A DNA stretch of 27,604 nt from a virus, in the IMG/VR virus record IMGVR_UViG_3300025276_000171, positions 1 through 27,604 of that record; one strand, given 5' to 3'. A program made the translations under genes and the position numbers. The notes beneath the pieces were generated by a model. That model saw nothing but the letters and a program-made list of their open reading frames with translations. It did not search any database and was not told the DNA's origin. Below, piece after piece: positions 1-6,384 of the stretch; the stretch's first letter is position 1, and every line of letters starts with the position of its first letter.

Positions 1-48
1 AATCTTGTACGTAATCTTGTACGTAATCTTGTACGTAATCTTGTACGT
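1..48. repeat. Four perfect tandem copies of a 12-bp unit at the window edge
   Basis: The 12-mer AATCTTGTACGT is repeated four times without a mismatch, ending two bases before the stop codon of the small gene at 51-314. Each junction contains the self-complementary hexamer TACGTA. The array starts at base 1, so more copies may lie outside the window. It could be an iteron-like protein-binding array, part of a terminal or replication region, or a place where assembly broke because of the repeat. On the minus strand it is open in all three frames, so a coding repeat in a following gene cannot be excluded. Confidence 0.9.
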
Positions 49-50
49 CC

Positions 51-314
51 TTATGCTGCCGCCTCCAATTCGCTGGCAAATCTTGCCCCATGCTCTGCCC
101 ACTCCCTTAGTGACAGGTGGTTTAACTGCTCAACGTGGACCGGCTGAGTACCCCACAGGGCAAACTTTGGACGGTCATCCCCGTGCATCAAAGGGTGTGT
201 GTCGTAGACGAATGCAAAGTAGACAGGTCGCCCACAGTAGGTGCTTTTGTGGAGCTTCAGGTATGGACACCCAATGGCCTTAAGTATCTGGTTGCTGGTT
301 ATACGTTTACTCAT
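51..314 (-). CDS. Small hypothetical protein downstream of RNA polymerase
   Basis: This is an 87-residue protein that I do not recognise. The ATG at 314 is preceded by a good ribosome binding site (AAAGGATG), and the gene starts 15 bases after the RNA polymerase stop, so it is probably co-transcribed with it. The sequence is mixed in character, with aromatic residues in the middle (YFAFVY), several histidines and an alanine-rich acidic helix at the C terminus. No membrane segment, signal peptide or cysteine cluster is visible. Small proteins made just after a phage polymerase are often host-takeover or early regulatory proteins, but nothing in the sequence shows that here. The 12-bp tandem repeats begin immediately after its stop. 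Confidence 0.7.
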   Translation of the reverse strand: MSKRITSNQILKAIGCPYLKLHKSTYCGRPVYFAFVYDTHPLMHGDDRPKFALWGTQPVHVEQLNHLSLREWAEHGARFASELEAAA

Positions 315-329
315 GGTTCATCCTTTCCG

Positions 330-3029
330 TTAACTGAAGCAGTACTCACTGCTAAGGACACTAGAGACATCTAGTGATCCCTTAGGTGGAACCTTAGCCA
401 AATCCATGTCGGGATTAGCCAGGCGCGCCCTGCATTCCTTCTCGAAGTCAGACAGGACACAGGTGCCCTCGTAGATGTCGACCAAAGACGCCCTGATGCA
501 GTGGTAGAAACTCCAAGTATCAGCACCCAAGGTGCCAAATGAGTCATGGATCATAAAGAAGTCTTCTACACCGGCCTCAAGTCCCGATAGGATGGCTTGA
601 CACATGTGCCCGGAATCCAGTGAGTGAACCCAGTTTGCTGCTATAGACGACCTGCTTTTGCGTGTGTCAAAGACGTTAGTGTCTTGCTGTACATTGACCC
701 TGGTCTCCTTCAGGATCTTAGCTTCCCGGTCATACAGAAAGATCCGAGCTCTCTCCGCTTTGTCCTTGGTGTACCTGGCAACACATGGAAAGTCACTGGG
801 GCTCCTCCAGCGTACACTCTTGCCCTCTCTGGCCAGCGCATCAGCATAGCTCTGTAGGAACACCATGCCGTCTTTTACGCTCTCCAGGGTTTCACTGATG
901 ACAGAATAGTTGATTGACGCTAAGGACCGCGCATGATTGGCCTGAGACTTCTCGTCACCAAAGGGGTGATTAGACATCTCGTTGTAGTTTACCTGTTTCT
1001 GGAGGGGATGCATTAGGTCCTCAATGATCTGGTCACCCATCCCACGTTGTACCGAGTTGTAGCCAAAGGTCATGGTATTTCTCTTGACAGTCTTCCTTGT
1101 GATGCCCCAGTCCAGCCAAGCCTTTGCCTCAGGTGTGTCCTCAATCTTCAGGCGATCAGTGACGGCATCGGCGACGATCTGGTAGACATCCTGACACTGC
1201 TGGCTTGGGACTAAATTAACCATAGCAGCATCGTGTTGGTTCTTGAGGGCCAGTGCGTAGTGTTGTGTGCCACTGTTGGTTCCGTCCAAAGATATTGGCA
1301 GATGGCACACATAGTCTGGCCCCTCTGTCAGCATCTTTTGGTATTCCCAACAAGCAGCCAAGAACTGCATAGGCTTGTCTGCCTTAGTCCAGGTATCGTA
1401 GGTTGCCTGGTAGTCATTGGCACAGGCCAAGATCATCTCTTCGTTGTCCATGACCCACTGGATGCGGTCCTCCAAAGACTTTTTAGACACTTTGTCGAAG
1501 TCGCCTACGTTGGCCAATTGGATCATAAGCCAACCCTGGGCTGTTTCATCCAGTTTCTTACCCCTAGCAAACATGAAGGTGGCTTTGATGTGGTCATCTC
1601 TGTGGTATTGGTAATGACTGACCGGATACATGCGGCCCCTGAAATCAAAAGACCAACCAAGCCAGAACTGATCAAACGACGATAGGTAGTCTATAATCTT
1701 TAGATCTTCTTGGAGGACACAGACGTTGGTCACAGCCTCACGCTTCTTGGTATGCCACTGCTTTCGGTCCCTTCTGACCTGCCTAATGTATTCCTCAGAG
1801 TGCTCACTAGGGTTTTCGGGGTGTGGGGTTTGCTCTGGTGGATCTAGGTCAGGAAAACCTTCATATCGTTTACCTTCATCACGGACCCACTTGATGACCT
1901 CAACGACCTTAGTGTTGACCTTCAAAGGTGTCGCCTGGAGTGCGTTAATGGCTCTGATATAGTCCGGGATGCCCTTTAGGAAATCATGCTTCACAGCGCG
2001 TCTCTGCTCTGCTGTGGACTTCCTGACCAGGGGGGTAAGAGCACCTAAGATTTCGTCTTGGTAGACACCCGTGTCGAAGGATGTCCAAGGTTTAGGTGGT
2101 ACGACAAGTGGCATAAACATAGGAGATGCCCAGCTGTCACTAAAGGCCCTGTCTCTCACGGCAATCTCAGCAGTTGGGGTTAAGCTGATGTGTCTTCTGG
2201 TGTTGTGCTTAATGGCCCTGCCTGCCCACTCAGCGTTATTCTCAGTTGTGACCAAGAATATGTCACAGGCCTCTAGGATTGCGTTGATTATAGGTGAAGC
2301 AATCGAGGCCTTAGCTTTTGATGACCACTTGTCTTTGGTAAACCCAGCCGACTTGGCGATATGACGTACAGCCCTAAATCTGTAGGTTTCACTAGAGTGG
2401 TCCTTAGTCACCTGTTTGACCAGGCGAGTGTATAGGTCCTTGTCATAGAGCTTGAGCTCTTTAGCCCAACTTTCGTTCTCTACTCTAGAACCTATGCTGA
2501 CTAAAGTGGCACCGTAGGTAGATCCATTAATGACAGCATCATAACAACAGTTCAGACCTAAGTAGGCTAGGGTAAGGTGGTCCTGGTCCTTTAGTTCATC
2601 ATACCAGAACGACTTCTTACCCTGGCCACTTTTGAACCTGGTCTCGTCGTTTGAAATGTACTGTTTGATTACTTCAGCGACTTTGGGAAGTGCGTCTGCG
2701 ATTATAACGTGAGCGGCTTCCTGAGAACTGCCCTTTAGTTTTGCCTGTCTTGCCTCATATCGTTCATGACCCTTTTGGACCATCTGGGCCTCTAGGGCCT
2801 CTTGTTCTTCTAGTGTTGTCTTTCGCCCGTACCCATCAGAGGTACTTTTGTCGCGCTGGTTCTGAGTTTTGGTCGAATGAATTTCCGGTGGACCGTTTGG
2901 CTTATGACGCCAGCTTGTTACAGTCTGACCATAAAAGCCGCTGCTGTACTGCGATGATCCTTCTTGTGCATCATGTGATATGGTTGGCTTTAAGCCTATG
3001 CCCTTGGTGCCTCTGCTTTCTTCAGTCAT
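330..3029 (-). CDS. T7-type single-subunit DNA-directed RNA polymerase
   Basis: This 899-residue protein is close in length to T7 RNA polymerase (883). It would transcribe phage genes from phage-specific promoters in the host cytoplasm. The palm and fingers motifs are all present: DFRGRMYP near residue 462; motif A LDGTNSGTQH with catalytic Asp582 (T7 Asp537); the TRKTVKRNTMTFGY block with Lys649 and Tyr657 (T7 Lys631 and Tyr639); and IHDSFGT with His828 and Asp829 (T7 His811 and Asp812). The C terminus ends in an aromatic tail (YCFS) like the T7 FAFA end. About 100 N-terminal residues are polar and look less conserved. The ATG at 3029 has a GGGAG ribosome binding site about ten bases upstream. 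The 322-bp gap before it holds two promoter candidates. An integrase lies immediately upstream, as in integrase-bearing T7-like marine podoviruses. The gene looks intact. Confidence 0.98.
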   Translation of the reverse strand: MTEESRGTKGIGLKPTISHDAQEGSSQYSSGFYGQTVTSWRHKPNGPPEIHSTKTQNQRDKSTSDGYGRKTTLEEQEALEAQMVQKGHERYEARQAKLKGSSQEAAHVIIADALPKVAEVIKQYISNDETRFKSGQGKKSFWYDELKDQDHLTLAYLGLNCCYDAVINGSTYGATLVSIGSRVENESWAKELKLYDKDLYTRLVKQVTKDHSSETYRFRAVRHIAKSAGFTKDKWSSKAKASIASPIINAILEACDIFLVTTENNAEWAGRAIKHNTRRHISLTPTAEIAVRDRAFSDSWASPMFMPLVVPPKPWTSFDTGVYQDEILGALTPLVRKSTAEQRRAVKHDFLKGIPDYIRAINALQATPLKVNTKVVEVIKWVRDEGKRYEGFPDLDPPEQTPHPENPSEHSEEYIRQVRRDRKQWHTKKREAVTNVCVLQEDLKIIDYLSSFDQFWLGWSFDFRGRMYPVSHYQYHRDDHIKATFMFARGKKLDETAQGWLMIQLANVGDFDKVSKKSLEDRIQWVMDNEEMILACANDYQATYDTWTKADKPMQFLAACWEYQKMLTEGPDYVCHLPISLDGTNSGTQHYALALKNQHDAAMVNLVPSQQCQDVYQIVADAVTDRLKIEDTPEAKAWLDWGITRKTVKRNTMTFGYNSVQRGMGDQIIEDLMHPLQKQVNYNEMSNHPFGDEKSQANHARSLASINYSVISETLESVKDGMVFLQSYADALAREGKSVRWRSPSDFPCVARYTKDKAERARIFLYDREAKILKETRVNVQQDTNVFDTRKSRSSIAANWVHSLDSGHMCQAILSGLEAGVEDFFMIHDSFGTLGADTWSFYHCIRASLVDIYEGTCVLSDFEKECRARLANPDMDLAKVPPKGSLDVSSVLSSEYCFS

Positions 3030-3078
3030 TATGTATTCTCCCGTTTTACTAACCCGCGTGGAAACTAAAGTACTCTAG

Positions 3079-3103
3079 GTTGTATCTAGAGGGGTCTCTT
3101 AGT
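3079..3103 (-). promoter_or_regulatory. Candidate phage RNA polymerase promoter, copy 2 (upstream of RNAP)
   Basis: On the minus strand this 25-bp element matches the element at 5452-5476 at 19 of 25 ungapped positions, sharing the block AAGAGACC followed by CT, TA and a terminal AAC. Its length equals that of T7-family promoters, and it lies 50 bases upstream of the polymerase ATG. The inverted repeat CTCTAG-N7-CTAGAG overlaps its downstream half and could be an operator or a hairpin near the transcript start. Function is inferred from recurrence and position only. Confidence 0.5.
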
Positions 3104-3252
3104 CAGGCCATTGTTTTTACTGTGTTTTAAATATGGGCTTTTAACTCTATTCTGGCACTAAACGGGGGACGGGGGTGGGTAGCTACTAGAACAGTTTCTC
3201 CGGGAAAGATTAACCACCCCGAGACTACGACCCAGTGCTTGGCCGTAGGCGT

Positions 3253-3282
3253 ATTGTATTTGTGTTTTGGCTAACATGTCAC
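3253..3282 (-). promoter_or_regulatory. Candidate host sigma70 promoter for RNA polymerase
   Basis: On the minus strand there is a -35-like GTGACA (3277-3282, five of six to TTGACA), an 18-bp spacer, and a -10-like TACAAT (3253-3258, five of six to TATAAT). It points at the RNA polymerase gene and would give a leader of roughly 215 bases. A phage polymerase gene needs a first round of host transcription, so a host promoter here makes sense. Matches of this quality also arise by chance. Confidence 0.4.
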
Positions 3283-3351
3283 ACATGATTCTCAGCAAAT
3301 GACAAACTGATGGTAGAGTCAAACGCGGCATACAATTGTGTACATTATATT

Positions 3352-4236
3352 TCATGAAGAGTAGACCCGAGCCATGTTGTCGTTGATGTCTGCCGCCTTT
3401 TCGTAATCAATGTGGACGTATTTAGAAGTCGTCTTTGGGTCTCTGTGGCCCATGACCTCCATGACCATGAAGTGATTTACATTTAAGTCATTCACAAGCG
3501 CGCTACAGTATGTATGCCTGGTGGTGTGGAAACAAACCTGCTTGTCACCTTTGAACACAGTGCGGCGCATCTCCTCCAATTCTGCATAAAACTGCTTATG
3601 TAGCCAATAGCTATTAGGATCCATGTCCAGTACTTCTAAAGCATTGCGCGCGTCCTCGTTGATTGAAACCTTTCGGTCATCACCATTCTTCGTGTCCACC
3701 AGGTTGACATACAGGCGCCCCTTCTCGGTACTGAAGCTGTCCGGTTCAATCGACTTGATCTCACCCAGCCGCATGCCAGTGTTTAGCCCTATCGTAAAAT
3801 AGTGTCTCATCCAGCTGATGTCATCGCCGATGTAGGTGCCCCGGCACTTTCTGTACCTTTTTCGCAGCACTGAGTTGTCGAAGAACTTATAGATCTGACC
3901 AATCTCAGATGGTGTAAACGTCCGCACCCGTCCACTCTTGACTTTGTGGCACTTACCCAGCTTTGGTAATTGGTCACTGGCCAGGACACCATATTCCACT
4001 GCATGTGAGTAGAGGGCGCCCAGGGCAGCCTTGTAGTGATTGCATGTGTTCAATTTCAAGCCGCGCTCTTCTTGTAACCAGAAGTCAAAGTCGATGAAAT
4101 CCACCGCTTTCACTTGGTCTAGCTCCTGGTTGCCAGCAAAAGATATAAAGAGATTGATCTTGGCCCGGCTCTCAGACAAATGCTTATCTCGCCAGATCCG
4201 GTGGGCATGGGTGTTCAGGAAATCAGAGATCTTCAT
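3352..4236 (-). CDS. int: Tyrosine-family site-specific integrase
   Basis: This 294-residue tyrosine recombinase would catalyse recombination between attP and the bacterial attB. The N-terminal half (about residues 1-100) is a SAM-like core-binding domain. The catalytic domain carries the full set of residues: Arg156 in NTGMRLGEI, a candidate Lys183 in the beta-hairpin, His237 and Arg240 in HTTRHTY, His264 in MGHRD, and the nucleophile Tyr273 in SKYVHID. The gene looks intact. Its ATG at 4236 overlaps the stop of the HNH gene (ATGA) and has AAGGAGG upstream, so it is translationally coupled to it. A tRNA-derived attP core lies about 1.1 kb upstream. Its first 18 bases are identical to the first 18 bases of the HNH gene. 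Confidence 0.97.
   Translation of the reverse strand: MKISDFLNTHAHRIWRDKHLSESRAKINLFISFAGNQELDQVKAVDFIDFDFWLQEERGLKLNTCNHYKAALGALYSHAVEYGVLASDQLPKLGKCHKVKSGRVRTFTPSEIGQIYKFFDNSVLRKRYRKCRGTYIGDDISWMRHYFTIGLNTGMRLGEIKSIEPDSFSTEKGRLYVNLVDTKNGDDRKVSINEDARNALEVLDMDPNSYWLHKQFYAELEEMRRTVFKGDKQVCFHTTRHTYCSALVNDLNVNHFMVMEVMGHRDPKTTSKYVHIDYEKAADINDNMARVYSS
4219..4236 (-). repeat. 18-bp direct repeat, copy at the start of int
   Basis: ATGAAGATCTCTGATTTC forms the first six codons of the integrase (MKISDF) and is identical to the first six codons of the HNH gene at 5037-5054. A GGAGG plus CAGC block precedes the ATG in both copies with slightly different spacing. The two copies bracket the HNH gene. Confidence 0.95.
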
Positions 4237-5054
4237 GCTGCCACCTCCTTAGTCTGATTAAGGAAGTTACTGGCAAGGCTCCTGATAGACAGGAATTCTT
4301 CTAGGGATAGGTCAAATGAAAACTTAGTATATGCACCAGTCACGCATGTTGAGGTAGAAGCCCCTATATTGCGCCGAAAGCTGCCTTCTTTGTAAAACAT
4401 ACTGAAGAGACACCCAAAATCAGGTGATGGCCATGTTTTAGTGGCGTCTAATCTGGATTCTATACCGCACTCAGCCCAGAAACTTAGGGATATCTTTTTG
4501 GTTTTTATACTATGCCCAATTCTAAACCCTGTGTATTCTCCAGGTTTGCCACGCAATGAGTCTTGTCCATGTTTTTCTTCCACGAAGCCGTGTTTGATCA
4601 GGGCATCTACCAGTGAAACGTATCTTCCTAACTCTTCAAGACCACCAAGGAAGCGCCAGCCATTTCCTATTAGTATACAGGGGTCGTGAAACTTCTTTTG
4701 TATCTTTGGATTAAAGATTTCTTTTGTTTTCTTTAACTTAGAGACTTCATGGGTAGCAGCTGCTACCTTTGCTTCTATCCTCTGTACTTTACGGGCGGCT
4801 AGACTAAGTAATAACCCTTCATACATTTCTGGGAGCGGTGAAGCCGACTTCCTACGGTTGCACGAATGACATGACACACAGAGGTTTTCTAGTTCACAGG
4901 TCCCCCCCTTTGCGTGAGCAACTATATGATCTATTTCAAAGGTATCTACTGGCTTCTCACAGTAGGCACATCTGTTACCCCAAGCAGCTGCTATAGCTAA
5001 ACGCTCAGTCTGCGGGATAAACCGACGATTGCCGGTGAAATCAGAGATCTTCAT
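4233..5054 (-). CDS. HNH endonuclease, probable homing-type mobile gene
   Basis: This 273-residue protein begins at the ATG at 5054, preceded by GGAGG. An in-frame start 15 codons further upstream lies inside the preceding gene and is less likely. Residues 26-70 form a classic zinc-bound HNH domain: Cys29-x2-Cys32, the Asp42-His43 pair in EIDHIVAHAKGG, Asn57 in ENL, Cys62-x2-Cys65 followed by Asn66 and Lys69. His43 would be the general base. The remaining 200 residues have a basic helical stretch (about 75-120) and a lower-similarity C-terminal region, perhaps for DNA recognition; I do not recognise that part. Its first six residues (MKISDF) are the same as those of the integrase and are encoded by identical DNA. 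Its stop overlaps the integrase start. This suggests insertion directly in front of int without breaking it. Confidence 0.93.
   Translation of the reverse strand: MKISDFTGNRRFIPQTERLAIAAAWGNRCAYCEKPVDTFEIDHIVAHAKGGTCELENLCVSCHSCNRRKSASPLPEMYEGLLLSLAARKVQRIEAKVAAATHEVSKLKKTKEIFNPKIQKKFHDPCILIGNGWRFLGGLEELGRYVSLVDALIKHGFVEEKHGQDSLRGKPGEYTGFRIGHSIKTKKISLSFWAECGIESRLDATKTWPSPDFGCLFSMFYKEGSFRRNIGASTSTCVTGAYTKFSFDLSLEEFLSIRSLASNFLNQTKEVAA
5037..5054 (-). repeat. 18-bp direct repeat, copy at the start of the HNH gene
   Basis: This is identical to 4219-4236. The stop codon of the 78-residue upstream gene lies inside it (5041-5043). The same upstream frame, read at the int copy, also ends in the residues EDL and a stop, as if the end of the small gene had been duplicated together with the start of int. 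Confidence 0.95.
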
Positions 5055-5277
5055 TGTGCTGCCTCCGAGGTCCGGGCATTGACCGTCCACGCCAGTCAAA
5101 CCGATACCCCCCGACCATGGCCTGAGCTAGGTTAAGCAAAGCGTCTTCTTGGTTCTGGGAGCTTGCGGCACGGGCGAGATGCCCAACGCTACTGTAGAAG
5201 GCTGGGAGATTACCGGCGTCAATGTGACCCTGAGCAACCTGTAGTGCTTTCAATTGTACTTTTGTCATCTTTGTCAT
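5041..5277 (-). CDS. Small hypothetical protein, first gene of the integration operon
   Basis: This is a 78-residue protein that I do not recognise. The ATG at 5277 has GGAG seven bases upstream. It overlaps the HNH gene start by 14 bases. The first 55 residues look helical and alanine- and glutamine-rich, and the last 20 are basic (RFDWRGRSMPGPRR), which would suit nucleic-acid binding. It sits between attP and int, where an excisionase or directionality factor is often found, but no helix-turn-helix or winged-helix motif is clear, so that role is only a possibility. The end of this gene (residues NEDL and stop) is encoded by the 18-bp repeat shared with the start of int. Confidence 0.65.
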   Translation of the reverse strand: MTKMTKVQLKALQVAQGHIDAGNLPAFYSSVGHLARAASSQNQEDALLNLAQAMVGGYRFDWRGRSMPGPRRQHNEDL

Positions 5278-5329
5278 CTTCAGTCTCCAACTTTAAGTTA
5301 GGACCGATGGAATCCGATGATCGTTTGTG

Positions 5330-5392
5330 TGGTAGCGGTACAGGGACTTGAACCCCGGACACGCGGATTATGATTCCGCTGCTCTAACCAAC
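5330..5392 (-). other. attP: attP core: 3' fragment of a tRNA-Met(CAT)-like gene
   Basis: On the minus strand this 63-base segment reads as the last four-fifths of a tRNA: the D-loop end GTTGGTTAGAGC; an anticodon arm GCGGA-ATCATAA-TCCGC with anticodon CAT; a T arm CGGGG-TTCAAGT-CCCTG; the 3' acceptor strand TACCGCT; a discriminator A; and an encoded CCA. The 5' acceptor strand and the 5' D stem are missing, so it cannot be a working tRNA gene. Phages that integrate at tRNA genes carry exactly such a 3' piece, which rebuilds the host gene after recombination. The anticodon arm looks like an alphaproteobacterial elongator tRNA-Met. The exact crossover boundaries cannot be set without the host sequence. 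Confidence 0.85.
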
Positions 5393-5451
5393 GATTATTG
5401 GGTCATCGATCGTACCCCCCTTTTAGACAACGGACCCCAAAAGCACAAGAT

Positions 5452-5476
5452 GTTTTCTATATAGAGGTCTCTTGGT
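5452..5476 (-). promoter_or_regulatory. Candidate phage RNA polymerase promoter, copy 1 (upstream of attP and int operon)
   Basis: This 25-bp element shares 19 of 25 positions with 3079-3103. Its core on the minus strand is AAGAGACCTCTATATAG, loosely reminiscent of the GAC...TATAG pattern of T7 and SP6 promoters. It lies just after the terminator of the lysis operon and about 60 bases before the attP core, pointing at the 78-residue gene, HNH and int. The AT-rich TATATA could alternatively serve as a host -10 element, but no -35 at the right distance is evident. Confidence 0.5.
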
Positions 5477-5488
5477 ATTCCGAGGTTG

Positions 5489-5521
5489 AAAAAACACCGA
5501 TCACTTCCGATGTGACCGATG
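5489..5521 (-). terminator. Intrinsic terminator after the lysis genes
   Basis: In the minus-strand transcript, CAUCGGUCAC pairs with GUGAUCGGUG as a 10-bp stem with two G-U wobbles and a 7-base loop, followed directly by six U. It begins ten bases after the endolysin stop codon. This closes the late operon and insulates it from the integration region. Confidence 0.85.
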
Positions 5522-5530
5522 TTTCTAAAG

Positions 5531-6046
5531 TTAGACTTCTGCCATCTTGAGAGCAGCCATGCGTGTTTCTGCGTTGCGCCTGAGCCACCCACGGCCAAAA
5601 GTGTCGAAGGTCTTCAGTCGCCTGTAGAAGGCCTCACGCTCGGCTGTGTACTGCTCGATGATGACCGATGAATTCATCTTGGAAACTGCGCCCAATGTCT
5701 GACTACCAATTCCACCATCCTGTGTGACACCGGCGACCTTCTGGAGCATCTTAGCTCCCCTGCCCACACCACCGTTCACACAGAGATCAAAGACCGCGAA
5801 ATCAACGCCAGATTGTAGGTCATCACACCGCGCTCGATCCCAGTAGTTCTTCTTGTAGATGGGGGTAACATCAGCCACCGTAAGTGACTTCATCTCATCC
5901 TCAGTGATAGGACGATCCATCCAGTCCTCGTAGACAGCTTGGGTGACACCAAGGTTCGTGCGGCCACCGGGGTCGCTGGGGTGGTTCACATAGCCGCCTT
6001 CGTGGTGGAGGATCATCTTTAGTGATTTCTCAAAGTTATCTTTCAT
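5531..6046 (-). CDS. Endolysin, GH108-type lysozyme
   Basis: This 171-residue muramidase-type endolysin would cleave host peptidoglycan at lysis. The N terminus has the family signature HHEGGYVNHPSDPGG, with Glu16 as the expected catalytic acid, followed by TNLGVTQ. The YWDRARCD and VDFAVFDLCVNGG stretches fit the rest of the catalytic fold, and the C-terminal 60 residues match the peptidoglycan-binding part usual in this family. No signal peptide or membrane anchor is visible, so release would depend on a holin. The ATG at 6046 overlaps the stop of the 3TM holin gene (ATGA) and is likely translationally coupled to it. It is the last gene before the terminator. Confidence 0.95.
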   Translation of the reverse strand: MKDNFEKSLKMILHHEGGYVNHPSDPGGRTNLGVTQAVYEDWMDRPITEDEMKSLTVADVTPIYKKNYWDRARCDDLQSGVDFAVFDLCVNGGVGRGAKMLQKVAGVTQDGGIGSQTLGAVSKMNSSVIIEQYTAEREAFYRRLKTFDTFGRGWLRRNAETRMAALKMAEV

Positions 6047-6384
6047 CGCTTAAATCCCTTGAGTGTTCTAATGCCAAAGCTGGCCGCTATGGAGGCATAC
6101 ATTCCAGCCTGCACCCACGCGGGGCAGTTCTGAAGATTAGTAAATCCTTCTGCCATGGTGTCTTGTAGGCTAGGAATAAAATTAGCAGCGAGAATAAAAA
6201 CAAAGACCACAGTCCAAAGTTCATCTTTCCAGCTGTGATTTGAGGCTTCAATTGCAGATTGCTCCCAAGAGATCTCACCTGTGGCGATCTTCATCTTTGT
6301 TTCAGCTTCAGCAGCCTTGACCTTGGCCTTACCGTCCATAAAGCTGGTCGCTAGTCCTACGGCACTTGTGAGTATACTAAGCAT
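6043..6384 (-). CDS. Holin, 3TM gene-transfer-agent-release type
   Basis: This 113-residue membrane protein has three hydrophobic stretches: a weak one at the N terminus (LSILTSAVGLATSFM), LWTVVFVFILAANFIPSL at about 55-73, and MYASIAASFGI near 93-103. An amphipathic, charged segment (KVKAAEAETKMKIATGEISW) follows the first. The pattern and the SWKDELWTVVF stretch match the GTA-holin 3TM family known from rhodobacterial gene transfer agents and phages. It would permeabilise the inner membrane so that the endolysin can reach the wall. Its ATG has AAAGGT upstream, lies inside the end of the preceding gene, and its stop overlaps the endolysin start. Confidence 0.88.
   Translation of the reverse strand: MLSILTSAVGLATSFMDGKAKVKAAEAETKMKIATGEISWEQSAIEASNHSWKDELWTVVFVFILAANFIPSLQDTMAEGFTNLQNCPAWVQAGMYASIAASFGIRTLKGFKR

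Larger units (their letters stand above)
3030..3351 (-). other. 322-bp non-coding leader between integrase and RNA polymerase
   Basis: This is the largest gap without a convincing gene. Reading toward RNA polymerase it holds a sigma70-like promoter candidate (3253-3282), then a 25-bp element that recurs upstream of attP (3079-3103), then a perfect 6-bp inverted repeat CTCTAG-N7-CTAGAG (3073-3091) that overlaps the end of the 25-bp element, then the polymerase ribosome binding site. A C-rich run lies near 3161-3180 on the minus strand. No intrinsic terminator is visible after the integrase, so integrase transcripts probably read into RNA polymerase. A 65-codon open frame (3158-3355) crosses the gap but looks non-coding. 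Confidence 0.7.

Noticed and set aside
1233-1685. 150-residue plus-strand frame inside the RNA polymerase gene
   Set aside because: It overlaps the most conserved catalytic part of the polymerase and has no coding signs of its own.
3158-3355. 65-codon frame starting in an ATGA overlap with the end of int
   Set aside because: No ribosome binding site. The residue mix is unlike the other genes, with a Cys-, Ser- and Pro-rich end, and the frame covers the promoter candidates. The overlap is most likely chance.
5330-5420. A complete tRNA gene
   Set aside because: The 5' acceptor strand and 5' D-stem strand are missing. A GGGGGTA upstream can pair partly with the acceptor end, but the spacing is about 13 bases too long and no D stem forms.
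5304-5521. CCGAT(G) repeats on both sides of the attP core (5304, 5314, 5497, 5507, 5516), spaced 9-10 bp like integrase arm sites
   Set aside because: The three on the right are largely explained as parts of the terminator stem and loop. Only two remain on the left, so the arm-site idea is not supported by sequence alone.
6087-6278. 63-codon hydrophobic frame inside the 3TM holin gene, a possible embedded spanin
   Set aside because: It has a hydrophobic stretch but no lipobox or coiled coil, and it lies opposite the membrane helices of the holin, which give hydrophobic shadows in shifted frames.
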